Notes: generated from the sequence alone by a model not told the origin. A DNA stretch of 64,000 nt from Prorocentrum cordatum (GCA_963575745.1 CAUYUJ010014751.1:148125-212124); one strand, 5' to 3'; counted from the first letter of the stretch, positions 1-10,119 are shown. Program-made: numbers and translations.

Positions 1-280
1 TCGCAGAGCCGTCGGCACCCCAGAAGCCCGGGGCACCCTGGATCGGGAGCGGCCAAGAGGGGGATGTCCCAGAGGGGGGGGGTGCAAGTCATGGCCGGCG
101 GCATGTGCGCGGCCCAGCGGGGGGGCCAGGGACGTGATGAAAGAAGTCGGGGCGCCATGAAATCTGGGGAACTATCATGGCCCCCGCCATGACATCCCCC
201 CCCCCTCTGGTCATCACCCCCCTCTTTTCCGCCCCCGACTTGGAGGCAAGCAGGGCGTCTCCTGGCATGGGCCTCCACTG
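1..280. other. Window start; no gene, fragments of a dispersed repeat
   Basis: I see no convincing coding frame. Bases 1-45 resemble 33214-33254 (shared GCAGAGCCGT core, then GCACCCTGGA-like text). Bases 240-272 match the sequence obtained at 33241-33490 when the inserted element there is removed, so this stretch looks like an unoccupied copy of that insertion site. Confidence 0.4.
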
Positions 281-286
281 TTGGGC

Positions 287-508
287 GCCCGAGTTATCCG
301 GGGTAACTCGGGTCTGGGGTAGCGCGGGTTTGGATTCCCGAAAAACGAACCCGAGTTAGCCCTGACCCGAGTTACCCCTGATGATTCGGGGCTCTGGACG
401 CCCGAATTATCCGGGGTAACTCGGGTCCGGGGTAAGTCGGGTTCGGAATCCCGAAAAGCGAACCCGAGTTAGCCCTGACCCGAGTTACCCCTGATGATTC
501 GGGGCTCT
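287..508. repeat. Foldback element duplicated in tandem (114-bp spacing)
   Basis: Two copies (287-395 and 401-508) start with GCCCGARTTATCCGGGGTAA and end with its approximate reverse complement (ACCCGAGTTACCCCTGATGA, then TTCGGGGC). Inside each copy a second stem, CGGGTTCG with CGAACCCG, sits within the outer one, so each unit can form a nested hairpin. The two copies are nearly identical, suggesting a recent duplication. This looks like a non-autonomous foldback element; no transposase is present. Confidence 0.6.
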
Positions 509-559
509 GACACTGTGCACAGGTCGCCTGCACGTGCAGCCGGGGAGCGCGCCTCCTGC

Positions 560-1715
560 GCCGCGATATGCCCGCCGGCGCCGTCGGCGGCCGCGCTGCC
601 GTCGCTCGAGCCTCGGCGGCTGCGAGCTGCGAGCTGGCGCGCTCGACGGGGAGGTCCCCGAGCGCGGCCGAGTGCGGGGCGTCTGCCCCGGCCGGTGCCA
701 TCGGCCCGCGTCGGGCCCGCAGGGCCGCTCTGGTCCAGCTGCGGCCGCCCGCCGTCGCACAGGCCGAACTCGTCGGCGCAGAGGAGGCCGGCGCCCTCGC
801 ACTTCGCGGCCGCCAGGCGCCGCGCGCGGAGCTCGCCGCGATGCGCCGGTTGCCGATGGCCCGCCAATAGGTTCCAGCATCGTCGTCTTGTCCAGGATGG
901 CGGTGTCGGGTTGCAGACCGCCGCTCCTGCGCGACGCAGTATTGGAGGCCTTGACTCGTGGCCGCCGCCAGCGTCGCCGTTCAGGGCCAGTGGCTGCGTG
1001 GGCGACCTTCGACCGAGAGAGAAGCCGCCGCGGGAGAGCCCACATGAAGCCTGTTCTCGCACGTCGTTGGACGCACAACGCGCGTCAAGGTGGCCGGCGC
1101 AAAACCCCGCAACCAAAAGCGCGGGCAGGAGGCGCCGACCTCGGCGCGAACCCGCGGGGTCAATTCGTCGCTCACGGCGCGGGCCTTCCTGCCCCCTTTG
1201 CGGCTGCGGTGGAAGTCCGTCTCGACGCCGTGGCCACAGCGATGGTCGAGATCGTCAACGCCCTCGTCTTCGCTTTGGGTTGCGCACCACTTGCGAGGCG
1301 GGGATTTATCCCTATCCACCGCCTGAGAACCGACGTCCTGGTGCCCCAGCGGGCGGTGGATATGGATAGATTTCGGCCCCCGGGTGCCCGAATCTGTCCA
1401 GATCCACCGCCTGCCGAGGCTCCGAAAACGGACCCTCCAGGCGCTGGTCATGTATAAATTCCCGCCTCGGACCACTGCCGTGTCCAAAGAGCCAGCAGGT
1501 GCGATGGCCACCATCGCCTCCTCGAACGCCTGCCCCTTGCGGGCACGGCAGAGTGCGCCCAACCGGCAGCCTGTCGCGCAGGGCGGCGAGGCAGGCTCCA
1601 TCCTGCAGGATGTCGCCCGCCCAACCAGACGCCGCCTGCTGCCGCAAATCGTTCACGATTGACTGGTCGAAGGCCGCGATGAGGTCGTTGGCGGAGCCGT
1701 TGGTGAGGCTTTGAG
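560..1715 (-). pseudogene. Decayed protein-coding stretch, family unknown
   Basis: Several minus-strand segments read like ordinary protein, but in different frames. From about 1715 to 1560 the frame contains ANDLIAAFDQSIVNDLRQQ and then WAGDILQDGACLAALRDR. From about 1560 to 1455 a shifted frame reads KGQAFEEAMVAIAPAGSLDT. Another frame near 1240-1090 reads HGVETDFHRSRKGGRKARAV then SDELTPRVRAEVGASCPRFW, and near 960-840 LQPDTAILDKTTMLEPIGG. The frame switches suggest old indels or unrecognised introns. I do not recognise the family; a retroelement polyprotein or a multi-exon host gene are both possible. The GC-rich plus-strand ORFs over the same bases look like shadows. Confidence 0.35.
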
Positions 1716-1956
1716 CTCGTGGGAAGACCCAACATTTCTGCCGTCTGTCAGGGCAGACACCTCATCCAGCCCGTGGGCCCGACCGGCGACCAGCTGTGCT
1801 CAAGTAGCACAGTCTGCACCGCCGAAATCGGGCCTCTGGTCCGACGAGACCTCTGCTGGGGATCGGGGCCCCGTGGCCCGAAGCGGATGCTCGTCCGAGC
1901 TGGCTGGGCCCGCTGCCGACGACGAGCACCGTGCTGCCACATTGGAAACCCCAGCG

Positions 1957-2093
1957 TGAGGAGGAGGAGGAGGAGGAGGAGGAGGAGGAGGAGGAGGAGG
2001 AGGAGGAGGGAGGAGGGAGGAGGAGGAGGAGGAGGTGGAGGTGGAGGAGGAGGAGGAGGAGGAGGAGGAGGAGGAGGAGGAGGAGGAGGAGGA
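1957..2093. repeat. GGA microsatellite
   Basis: About 137 bases of GGA/GAG repeats broken only by a few GGGAGG and GGTGGA interruptions, purine-only on the plus strand. All six frames stay open, which explains the poly-Glu, poly-Arg and poly-Gly frames here. Confidence 0.9.
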
Positions 2094-2940
2094 GCTTGGG
2101 CGGCTGCCCGCTCAATCTTGGAGCACGTCCTGCCACGCTTGCTGGCTCTAGCGGAGCCATCGAGTACGAGAATGCGTGGCCTCGGCCTTGGCGACGCTCT
2201 TGAAGCGAGCACCTCCTCCAGCTCGTGTCCAACGCCCATGTCCACGCCCAAGCAACGAGCTGAGCTGACAATGTCACACTGTGTGCCCAGGCCTCCAGAT
2301 AGGTTGCACCATGCGAAGGGTGCCCTGATGACAGTTGCCGACCAAATCGCTCTTGGGCGAGACCGCGAGCCCGCCGGCGACAAAGACGTCGCAAGTCGAG
2401 ACCGCGCACTTGGTGGGCTCAAGGCGTGCGCGCCGCCGTGTGCCAACAAGCGCCTCCGACAAGTCATGGACGCATGCCCAGGGCAGAAGCACGGCAGATC
2501 GGGCACCCTCGGTCACCGTGTATATATATATATATATACTCATGCTTTAATTTATGCGGTGAGGTATCTCGCGAACCTCGTGCCTGAGCGGAGGCCCTGA
2601 TTCATGGGCTGCGTGGGCTGGAACGCTGGAACGCCAGGGACGCGACGTCGCCACAGGCGAGGGAGGATCCTGGCCGTCAAATAATGCTAAAGCTCGAAGG
2701 CCAAGATGGCTGGCGGGAAGCCCAGGCGCCCGCCCGAGGTTTACCCAGTCCATGGAGTCCTAGAACGTCTTGATGCGGAGGGGAAGTAACATGAGGAACG
2801 AAGAAGGGGGAGGAGGAGCAGGAAGAACAGGGTAGACGACGATGCTGCCGCCGCCGACGACGACGACGACGAGGGACATGCCCTGTGCCTCCGCAGCAGT
2901 GGCGGCCTCCGCCGCGGGCGGGACCGTGTCGGCAGCCTGG
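2094..2940. other. No gene recognised; short (TA)n
   Basis: Mixed-composition sequence without a convincing reading frame. A short (TA)n run lies at about 2520-2539. The segment ends just downstream, on the minus strand, of the exon-like segment at 2949-2996. Confidence 0.4.
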
Positions 2941-2948
2941 GCGGCGTC

Positions 2949-2996
2949 CTTGCCAACGAACACCATCTCGGCGTCCTTCGAGTCGCAATGCTTGTC
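2949..2996 (-). CDS. Exon-like segment, last part of the cysteine module (copy 2)
   Basis: The minus strand reads 16 codons, DKHCDSKDAEMVFVGK, flanked by GAG| on the 5' side and AAG|GACGCC on the 3' side. It aligns with the end of the segment at 29848-29925 (GYCESQDAQMIFVAGK): the Cys, Ser, Asp-Ala, Met and Phe-Val positions match and both end in GGC AAG. The frame stays open downstream (DAAQAADT), so the 3' boundary may be a GA-type donor or the exon may continue. Function unknown. I believe similar Cys-containing repeats occur in dinoflagellate predicted proteins, but I could not check this. Confidence 0.5.
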
Positions 2997-3049
2997 CTCG
3001 GGGGGGAGGTGGGGGATAACCACGACAAGAGCAACTTGGGCCCAATAAG

Positions 3050-3590
3050 GGTGATGATGGATGGGGTGAGGAGGAGGAGGATAAGGAGGATGAGGAGGTG
3101 GAAGAGGAGGCAGGAGGCAGGTGGGAAGATTCTGATGAGGATTAACAGGGATGGTGATGATGGAGGAGCGAAAAGGAGGAACGGCGATGAGGAAGGGAAG
3201 GCTGGAGGAGGGATGAGGATGGGACTGGGAGGAAGGGGAGGGAGGCAAAGAGGAGGCGGGCAAGGACGAAGTATGGAGAAAAGGGGAGGAAAGAATGGCG
3301 CGGATGAAAGAACGGCATGAGGAACAGTCGGAAAGAGGAATATGAAGGATGACGAGGATAGGAGGGAGAGAATCGGATACACCTTCGAAGCCAAGCCAGG
3401 AGCGCGTATGCACAGATACTAAGCCCAAATCTGGCCTGGCCAAAACCAATATGAATGGATCGCTGGTGCCCCTGGCAAGTAACGGGTACCCACACCCCCA
3501 TCTTCGCTCACCCGATGACGGATTAGATTATATCTATCCAGCCGTCCGTGCCGATTGCAAACCATGACCAATTTCCTGGTATATGCAGAT
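3050..3590. other. Purine-rich tract, no gene
   Basis: Imperfect GGAGGA/GGATGA repeats occupy 3050-3345. The remainder is unremarkable. Long proline/serine/leucine frames on the minus strand are repeat translations. Confidence 0.5.
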
Positions 3591-3658
3591 GTGCATGCAC
3601 ACATTTTTTCTTATGTGTATGCATGTGTGTATGTCTGTGTCTATATACAAATACTTAC

Positions 3659-3708
3659 ACATGTCTGCCACCGTGCCCTGAGGCACGAGGTGGACTGTCT
3701 TCAAGCTC
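3659..3708 (-). CDS. Exon-like LVPQ segment, copy 1
   Basis: On the minus strand, after CCAAG|G, the frame reads SLKTVHLVPQGTVADM and then meets a strong donor-like GTAAGTATTT. The core matches the segment at 10068-10097 (DLRALQLVPQ), also minus strand and also preceded by CCAAG|G. It could be a 50-bp exon, or it could end at CAG|GGC as copy 2 does (CAG|GC). Function unknown. The GT-repeat and TATG-rich sequence downstream would be intronic. Confidence 0.4.
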
Positions 3709-4401
3709 CTTGGAATAACCTCCATGGAATGTGCTCTTGGTGATCAGCCCCGCACATCAAAATCCCACACGCTCGTGGGCGCTCCTGCCACGCGCTCGGG
3801 CTGTTGTTTTGCGATGCCACGCTATGCCGTCCACTGCTCTACCCGCCGCTAGAAGGTCGACCTCTCCTCCCATAGTCTGCCTTGGAATGACAAAACGGAT
3901 TACCAACTCCACGCGTACCAATCAAGCCACCTTTATCCAGACTTGAATGCCACAACATTGCTGCGACGACACACAGTGCGGGCGCGGCCGCAAGCAATCC
4001 TCGCAAGAAACCCAACCCTGAGAACCCGCGCGCGAGGCGCACCTGAGGGGGAAAACCTGGAGGCACCCTGAACACAGCAGTTCCCTCAGCGGCTGCGGGA
4101 GGTCACCACGCAGCGCGGGGAGCGAAGAAACCAAAGATACCCTGACGAAAAGCATACGGTTTCTTGATGCGCGCCCCCACTGTTTGCATCCTGTCGTGCA
4201 CCTTCCTCGCCGCTGCCCGGATGTGCGGCGGAATTGTTTCCCCGCGGTCGAGAGGGCTTGACGCGCGCAGCCACCAGACGTCACATATAGGATGCTGCCT
4301 GCGCGCTCCGAAGGCTCGACCATCCCAGATGAGAGAGGCCGATCGATCGCTCGCAACTCCTGCCTCCACTTTCCACCTCAAGCTTGCTTCCTCACGCCTT
4401 C

Positions 4402-4567
4402 CTCCTCCTCCTCCTCCTCCATCTCCCTCCTCCATCTCCCTCCTCTTCCGCACGCTAGGAGAAGGAAGGAGGAGGAGGAACAGGATAAGGAGGAGGACGA
4501 GGAGGAGGGGCAAGGAGGAGGGGGATGACCAGAGTAAAGCCAAGATGTGTCAACGCTGCTACAATCC
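4402..4567. repeat. TCC then GGA microsatellite with a recurring flank
   Basis: TCC repeats (4402-4445) switch to GGA repeats (about 4458-4523). The tract then runs into GACCAGAGTAAAGCCAAGAT, a flank that recurs right after GGA tracts at 47263-47308 and 47562-47605 (GACCAGTGTAAACCTAAGAT). The shared edge suggests that tract and flank moved or duplicated together. Confidence 0.6.
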
Positions 4568-4760
4568 CGTCCCAAATCCCCTCCTCAAAAGCGCCTGCCT
4601 TGGAAGCTGTCCTTTGCACTTCACGACGCCTCCTTGTCAGACCAACACCCCGTGGGCGTGCCACTCAAGGCCAGAGGCCCAATCTGAAGAGGAACTGACT
4701 GCCTTGCATCGTGTCCAGCGAGATCACCGTTCTGAGCAAGCATGCCCCACGGGTATAATG

Positions 4761-4925
4761 AAGGGGCCTCAGGACACCCAAATAAATACACACAAATGAA
4801 AAGATTCCCCATATTTTCCCATATTTTCTGGGTCTTTGTCTTCCCCACCACTTCCCATATTCTCCCCATGTTTTCTGGGGCATGGAGGGTTCATTGTGTC
4901 TCTGTGTGTTTCTTTCCCTCCTGAT
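4761..4925 (+). repeat. Family F dispersed repeat, copy 1 of 6
   Basis: A unit of about 165 bp. It opens with a GGGGCC-type motif and GGACACmCAAATAAATACAC, continues with two near-repeats built on CCCATATTTTCCCATATTTT and TCTGGG separated by a C-rich linker, and ends with TTCATTGTGTCTCTGTGTGT and CCCTCCTGA. AT-rich against a GC-rich background. No terminal inverted repeat or clear target duplication is visible. Minus-strand frames such as YGKIWGI are its translation, not a gene. Confidence 0.7.
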
Positions 4926-5064
4926 AGAATCCCTTTGGCCAGGGGCGTCGAGGACATCTCCAGACGGGAGACTCCTTCGGAAGAGGCACTGCTGCTGCCA
5001 CGCTCCTCACTCTCTGGCTCCGATCTTCCCTCCTCGCCGCGCCATACTCCCAGCTGCTGGCCAT

Positions 5065-5595
5065 ACTCCTCACCCTTCTCCTCGTCCTCCTCCTCGTCCT
5101 CCTCGCCCTCCTCCTCGTCCTCCTCGCCCTCCTCCTCGCCCTCCTCGCCCTCCTCCTCGCCCTCCTCGCCCTCCTCCTCGCCCTCCTCGCCCTCCTCAGT
5201 GACGAGCGAGCGGCCAATTTCGCCAGGCAGGGGGGAGACTCCTTCGGAAGAGGCACTGCCCTCCACCCGCGCAGCGGCGCCATACTCCCCAGGCTGCTGG
5301 CCTGTAGGCCCCGAGAACTCCTCGAGCGAGCGGCCCAATTTCGCCAGGCAGGACCTCCTCCTCCTCCTCCCCTCCTCCCTCCTCCTCCTCCTCCTCCTCC
5401 TCCTCCCTCCCTCCTCCTCCTCCTCCTCCTCCTCCTCCTCCTCCTCCTCCTCCTCCTCCTCCTCCTCCTCCTCCTCCTCCTCCTCCTCCTCCTCCTCCTC
5501 CTCCTCCTCCTCTCGCTGCTGGTTCTGCCCCTTCCTTCGGGAGGCCACGCGAGAGGAGGAGGAGGAGGAGGAGGAGGAGGAGGAGGAGGAGGAGG
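5065..5595. repeat. TCC arrays with a strand switch to GGA
   Basis: Imperfect CCTCCTCGCC repeats (5065-5200), a near-unbroken CTC tract (about 5353-5513), then a short GGA tract (5555-5595). Between them, two near-copies of a segment containing GGGGAGACTCCTTCGGAAGA start near 4970 and 5230. The Glu- and Ser-rich frames are repeat translations. Confidence 0.8.
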
Positions 5596-5784
5596 AGTTC
5601 CTCCGTGCGGCTGTTGCACCGGTTCAAGCTTCTGGCCGCCGACCTCTACTTTTTTTCTCCGCAGGAAGCGCGTCTCGATAGGAACTGGTGTTCGCAATGA
5701 CGAGACAGCGTCAACACGTGCAGTGCAGAAGTATTGGCCTCAGAAGTCATCGCCCGACTGGCCGCCGACCTTTATAATCTCCAG

Positions 5785-6335
5785 CAGCAGCGCCCCGCTT
5801 TGAAAAGGACCCGCTTCCGCCGTCATCGTAGCTGTTGCAAGCTCCCACGACGACTGCGCGCGGTGCCGAGGCGGGAGCCCCACTGGAACAAGGAGCTGCT
5901 CTCCATCATTGAACAGGTCGCGAGCTTTGAAGACGGACGTGCGCAGCGCGAAGGCCCTCCATCCTTGGAGTTGCTGCAAACTCTTCAATCGAACGTGCGT
6001 GGCGCTCAGGCGTGAGGCGTGAGCCCCATTTTGAAAAGGAACCACGATCCATCCTTGAACTGTTGCGAACTCTTGAGACGAATGTGCGCGGTGCTAAGGC
6101 GAGACACCCATTCTCACAACGGTCCACCCTCCACCCTCGACGCTTTGAAAACGAGTGTGCGCAGCGCCAGGGCGAGCAAGAGAGAGAGAGAGAGAGCTTC
6201 ACTTTGAAAACGATCTGTGCTTCGTCCTTATGGTTGATGCAACTTATAAGGCACATGTGCGCGGCGCTAATGCGAGAGCTCCATTTTGAAACCGATCCGC
6301 CCTCCATCTCTGAAGCTGCTGCGCATTTCAAACTC
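5785..6335. repeat. Degenerate tandem repeat, unit about 80-110 bp
   Basis: Roughly six units share CCATCCTTGAA, then GTTGCRAACTCTT, GACGAAYGTGCGCGGYGCT and GAGCCCCATTTTGAAAA. Unit lengths vary and stops occur in every frame, so I treat it as non-coding satellite. A short (GA)n run sits at about 6177-6197. Confidence 0.55.
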
Positions 6336-6667
6336 TACGATCATAAGCGGCGAAGGAGCCTCCAGCGCAACGCCCGGCCCACTCTAATCACCAACACGTC
6401 TGGGAGCGCGACGCGGATGAGCTATTCATGAAGAGCACGGGTGGGGCAGAGAAAAGGAACAAGGAGGGGGTAGGGAATGATGAAGGAGGGATGCTGATGT
6501 TGGAGAAATGTGAGTGGGAATGGGACCAATGACGATGTCATCAAGTAGAAACTACGGGCCGCCTTCGGGCCTGAGGCCCCGACTGAGACGGTCCTGGAAT
6601 ACGACGCTTCGTGGAGACCTTACTGGGATAGCAAGGCTTGCCCAGTTCTCTGAGCACCCTATGAGAA

Positions 6668-6828
6668 AGAGGAGGAGGAGGAGGAGGAGGAGGAGGAGGA
6701 GGAGGAGGAGGAGGAGGAGGAGGAGAGGAGAGGAGGAGGAGGAGGAGGAGGAGGAGGAGGAGGAGCAGGAGGAGCAGGAGGAGCAGGAGGAGGAGCAGGA
6801 GGAAAAGGAGGAGGAGGAGCAGGAGGGG
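6668..6828. repeat. GGA microsatellite
   Basis: GGA repeats with interspersed GGAGCA variants in the second half. No coding meaning beyond poly-Glu/poly-Arg/poly-Gly frames. Confidence 0.9.
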
Positions 6829-7104
6829 GGAGGTGGAGGCCGCAGACCCGCGCAGCCCCTGGCGGCCCCCGGGGAGCTCTCGGCAGGCCCCCGGGAGGCC
6901 CCGGGGGCCACAGGCGGGGCCCGGAGACGTGCCCATGCATGGAGGCTCCCGTGGAGGTGCGTCAGCAGAAGTCCTTCCGCTGGTCCCTCCGCGGGGCCAC
7001 GGGCGGCCCCCGGCGCCCCCAGGGCGCGGCACCGGGACCGCGCCCAGCACCGCGAGCCAGTCTGTAGATGCCGCCCACGTGGGCGAGGATCAAAGTTTGT
7101 GAAT

Positions 7105-7274
7105 GGGGCCCCAGGGCACACAGATAAATACACACACAAGTAAAAACATGCCCCACATCCCACATTTTCCCATATTTTCTGGGTTTTCCTCTCTTCCCGC
7201 CCAATTCCCATCTTTTCCCATCTTTTCTGGGGGATCGACGATTCATTGTGTCTGTGTGTTTTCTCCCTCCTGAC
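7105..7274 (+). repeat. Family F dispersed repeat, copy 2 of 6
   Basis: Same order of blocks as the copy at 4761: GGGGCCC, the ACACAGATAAATACACACAC block, two CATATTTT/CATCTTTT-TCTGGG blocks, ATTCATTGTGTCTGTGTGTT and CCTCCTGA. It is followed at once by the repeat at 7278-7334. Confidence 0.7.
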
Positions 7275-7277
7275 AAA

Positions 7278-7334
7278 GGCGGGTCTTGCGCGAGAGGGCG
7301 CAGCGACCTCACGCCGCGGCCTGCGCGGGCCGCC
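7278..7334 (+). repeat. Dispersed 57-bp repeat, copy 1
   Basis: Begins GGCGGGTCTTGCGCGAGAGG and matches 8853-8909 over its whole length with a handful of substitutions. The 3' part (CCGCGGCCTGCGCGGGCCGC) is palindrome-rich. Confidence 0.6.
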
Positions 7335-7443
7335 GGCGCGGCACGCCGCACGTGAAGCGCGGGCGCTTACGCCGCGGCTTTCGCTGGCAGCTTGCGCGCC
7401 AATATCGGCGCAGACGACCCCGTTGTTTGCGCCGCTCACCTGG

Positions 7444-7624
7444 CTGGGTAGTCGAAGCCAATCTGGCGCCAATCTGGCAGGCCCAATCTGGCAAACGGGG
7501 GCAATCTGGCGAGGGAAACAACGCGAATCCAGTCTGGCGAATAACCCAAATCATCCAGTTTGGCCGGGCCAGATTGGCCCTTGGGGCCCAATCCAATCTG
7601 ACAGTCTGGCCTTCGACTACCCAG
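7444..7624 (+). mobile_element. Family B small inverted-repeat element (MITE-like), copy 1
   Basis: 181 bp bounded by perfect 14-bp terminal inverted repeats CTGGGTAGTCGAAG / CTTCGACTACCCAG. The match extends by two further bases (GG/CC) in this copy. A second copy of identical length lies at 20015-20195. The interior repeats the motif AATCTGGC about eight times in direct and slightly altered forms, an arrangement that could be a multimeric protein-binding array. No ORF. No clear target-site duplication. Confidence 0.75.
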
Positions 7625-7766
7625 CCAATGCATCGTCGACGTCGGCGACGCATCGGCGACGTTGACGCTGAGAACACCGGGCCCCAAATCGAGCCGCGTC
7701 GCCAGTGCATCGGCGATGCGGCGCGACCCTCCGACCCCGTCCGACGCCATCTGGGAAGCCTGGAAC
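7625..7766 (-). mobile_element. Family C foldback element, truncated copy abutting element B
   Basis: Read on the minus strand it begins near 7766 with AGGCTTCCCAGATGG, continues with GGGGTCGGAGGGTCGCGCCG and CATCGCCGATGC, and stops where element B begins. It aligns with the complete foldback at 28525-28735. Its other arm is missing here, consistent with B having inserted into or beside it. Confidence 0.55.
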
Positions 7767-8139
7767 CTTCAAGTGAGAGATCGACTGCAGGATTGATTTG
7801 CCCCTGCCTTGGCTTGCTCGTCGAATCTACGACAGAAAAGGCGTATGATGATCCACGAACGCCCAACGCATTTTCCATGGACCCGAAGAGAAAACCAATC
7901 CTGGGGCGAATCGGCTCTGTGGTCGAACCCCTGCTCGAAACCGCAGGCCCCGCGGGTCCCACGTGGACTTGCGCTTCAGGCAGTCCGCCTCGCCCAGGCC
8001 GCGCTCCTCGGCGAAGGGGTCGTGCCTCCGAGGCGGGCGCGGCGGCGCCCGAGGCGACGCGGGGGAGAGGGGGGGGGCGAGGGCGGGAGGAACGGGGGGG
8101 AGGGGAGGGGCAACGACAGGGAATTCCAGGGAATACCAT

Positions 8140-8298
8140 TAGGTCGGGCCTGTCCCCCTACAGGGGGACTGTGGACGAAGAATAAAAAAGAGGCACAAAT
8201 ACGCAAAACATGTTCAAACATAGTGAACAAAATCGTCCCCAGACTATTCTTTGACTATCTTTGAATCTGCCTCCCGTAGAGACACAAGCCCGACTTAA
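8140..8298 (+). mobile_element. Family A inverted-repeat element with 9-bp target duplication, copy 1
   Basis: 159 bp flanked by the perfect direct repeat GAATACCAT (8131-8139 and 8299-8307). The ends are inverted (TAGGTCGGGCCTGTCCCCCT and its approximate complement ending GCCCGACTTAA). The interior is AT-rich, unlike its surroundings. Nine-base target duplications are typical of Mutator-like transposons; the family assignment is inference because no transposase is present. Confidence 0.8.
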
Positions 8299-8593
8299 GA
8301 ATACCATGGAGAGACCGACGTCCGTCAAAACAGACCGGGTTCGATCCGAGGAGGAGCCCCCGTCCGTCTCCGCGGTGGGGGACGCGCGGGGGGCCATCCT
8401 CGGTGAGAAGGCAGAAAGGCCGTCGATGGCGGGCGGCGCCCGCGGGGGCGCACGCGCGTCCGCGCGCGGGGCCCACCACGTCCTGGCTGGCACCATGGGG
8501 GGGCGCGCGTCGACCTGGAATCGGCGAGGGCGGGAGGAAGGGGGATCGTGGAAAACGCAATCGGAAATGGGAAGCTGCGCACACAGGAGGAGA

Positions 8594-8600
8594 AGGGAGT

Positions 8601-8633
<33 letters not shown>

Positions 8634-8850
8634 GGAGGAGGAGGAGGAGGAGGAGGGGGGCGGGGCATGATGATGAGGAGGAGGATGAGGAGGATGAGGA
8701 GGAGGACGGAGGAGGAGGGAGGAGGACGAGGAGGAGGGAGGAGGAGGAGGAGGAGGAGGAGGAGGAGGGTGGAGGACGTGGAGGAGGGAGGAGGAGGGAG
8801 GAGGACGAGGAGGAGGAGGGAGGAGGGAGGAGGAGGGAGGAGGGAGGAGG
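8594..8850. repeat. GGA microsatellite, interrupted
   Basis: GGA repeats with GAT and GAC interruptions, purine-rich on the plus strand and about 257 bp long. Confidence 0.9.
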
Positions 8851-8852
8851 GA

Positions 8853-8909
8853 GGCGGGTCCTGCGCGAGAGGACGCAGTGACCTTGCGCCGCGGCCTGCG
8901 CGGGCCGCC
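8853..8909 (+). repeat. Dispersed 57-bp repeat, copy 2
   Basis: Begins GGCGGGTCCTGCGCGAGAGG and matches 7278-7334. Here it abuts the end of a GGA tract. Confidence 0.6.
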
Positions 8910-9001
8910 TGCTGGGGCCCGCCGGCGCGGAGAAGAGGGCGGCGCCGGCGCGCGACCCGCCGCGGGAGGCCGGCGCGCGAGTGCTGTCGTACAGTCGGGG
9001 C

Positions 9002-9002
<1 letters not shown>

Positions 9003-9036
<34 letters not shown>
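9003..9036 (-). repeat. Poly(T) run of 34 (poly(A) on the minus strand)
   Basis: An uninterrupted 34-base T run. On the minus strand this would be a poly(A) tail for anything inserted from the high-coordinate side (9037 upward), so a retroposed transcript is possible. I found no recognisable source gene upstream of it. Confidence 0.8.
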
Positions 9037-9038
<2 letters not shown>

Positions 9039-9246
9039 CGACACAACCATGAAGGAACAACATTTCGAAAACAAATCGTGCAAGCAGAAGCGTCAAAGAG
9101 CACCCCGGCTGCTCAGGGCTCCTGGGCGGCCGCACGCCTCGCCATGACAGCACGCCCGCGCTGCGCGGCCTCCGCCCGATCGGCAAAGCCAGCCTCCGCC
9201 AGCAAGGCAGTTCACCTTCGATTTCCAATCGAAAACATAAGGAAAA

Positions 9247-10060
9247 CCTGAGGCAAGCTGTGAAACACTTGAGGAACGCGGAGCCCCTCCCCAACGAAAC
9301 GGGTTCCTTCTTCAGGGCCCCGACTGTAACCGACCCCCGCTCTCGTCCCCGGCAGCGCGCCCCATCGCGCGCCAGGCGGACATGACGAATCTCCCTCGCT
9401 TGGTGCTAGTGGGCGCTGTTGGGCGTTATTGGGCACTATTTGAGGGCTCCTTTGGCGCTGCACGGCGCTGTTGGGCGCTGTGGCGCCCATTCGCCGATGT
9501 GCGTTCAAGCCAAGACGAGCGAAAGTTTCCGTGAACTACTATCTAAGGAAAGTGCTGGCCATCTGGCGGGGGTGGAGTGGTGTGGACGGGACGATTCGAC
9601 CTCGCCCGCCTGCTTTTGCTGCTTCGCCCGCCTCTGTCCTCTCTTTCTTCAGGGGGAGGAATGGAGGGGGGAGAGGGGAAGGAAAGGGGGGTGGGGAGGG
9701 AAGGGGGGAGAGAACGGGGGAAAGGGGGGGCTCTGGATTTTCGGGTAAAAAATTCGGCTCTCTGGCGGCCGTTCGGAAAGATTCTGACAACCTCAGAACG
9801 CCCTCGGCGAGGCGCAACTTCTGGAACGCATCCCGAGGCTGGAAAACTTTCGAGGAGGCACCGATGGCGAGCGATCATCGGCACTCTTCCCAGCCTCGAG
9901 TAGGACCCGTCGGGGCCCATGGGCTTGGTTCCTGACGTGTCTGCCAACCCACAGCAGCCATTGGGATCTTGGAATCGGGGTTCCTCACGTCGGACTTACA
10001 ACAACAGAACATCGCCGCGCGAACGTCGACCCACATCTTGCAGAGCGGACGGGTGGACTA
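9247..10060. other. No gene recognised
   Basis: Contains a short GCGCTGTTGGGC-type repeat near 9410-9480 and a G-rich stretch at 9652-9730. No frame looks like protein over a useful length. Confidence 0.4.
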
Positions 10061-10067
10061 GATTCGC

Positions 10068-10097
10068 CTGAGGCACGAGTTGGAGTGCTCTCAGGTC
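10068..10097 (-). CDS. Exon-like LVPQ segment, copy 2
   Basis: Minus strand CCAAG| followed by ten codons DLRALQLVPQ and then CAG|GCGAATC, a possible GC-type donor. It matches copy 1 (3659-3708) in sequence and in the preceding AAG|G. It is too short to be convincing alone; the support is the paired occurrence on the same strand. Confidence 0.35.
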
Positions 10098-10119
10098 CTT
10101 GGCCTAATCCCTGAAGCCT

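Noticed and set aside
9113-9213. Minus-strand segment reading TALLAEAGFADRAEAAQRGR then a stop, as a terminal exon
   Set aside because: Protein-like, but an in-frame stop lies directly upstream and no AG acceptor falls between the stop and the segment.
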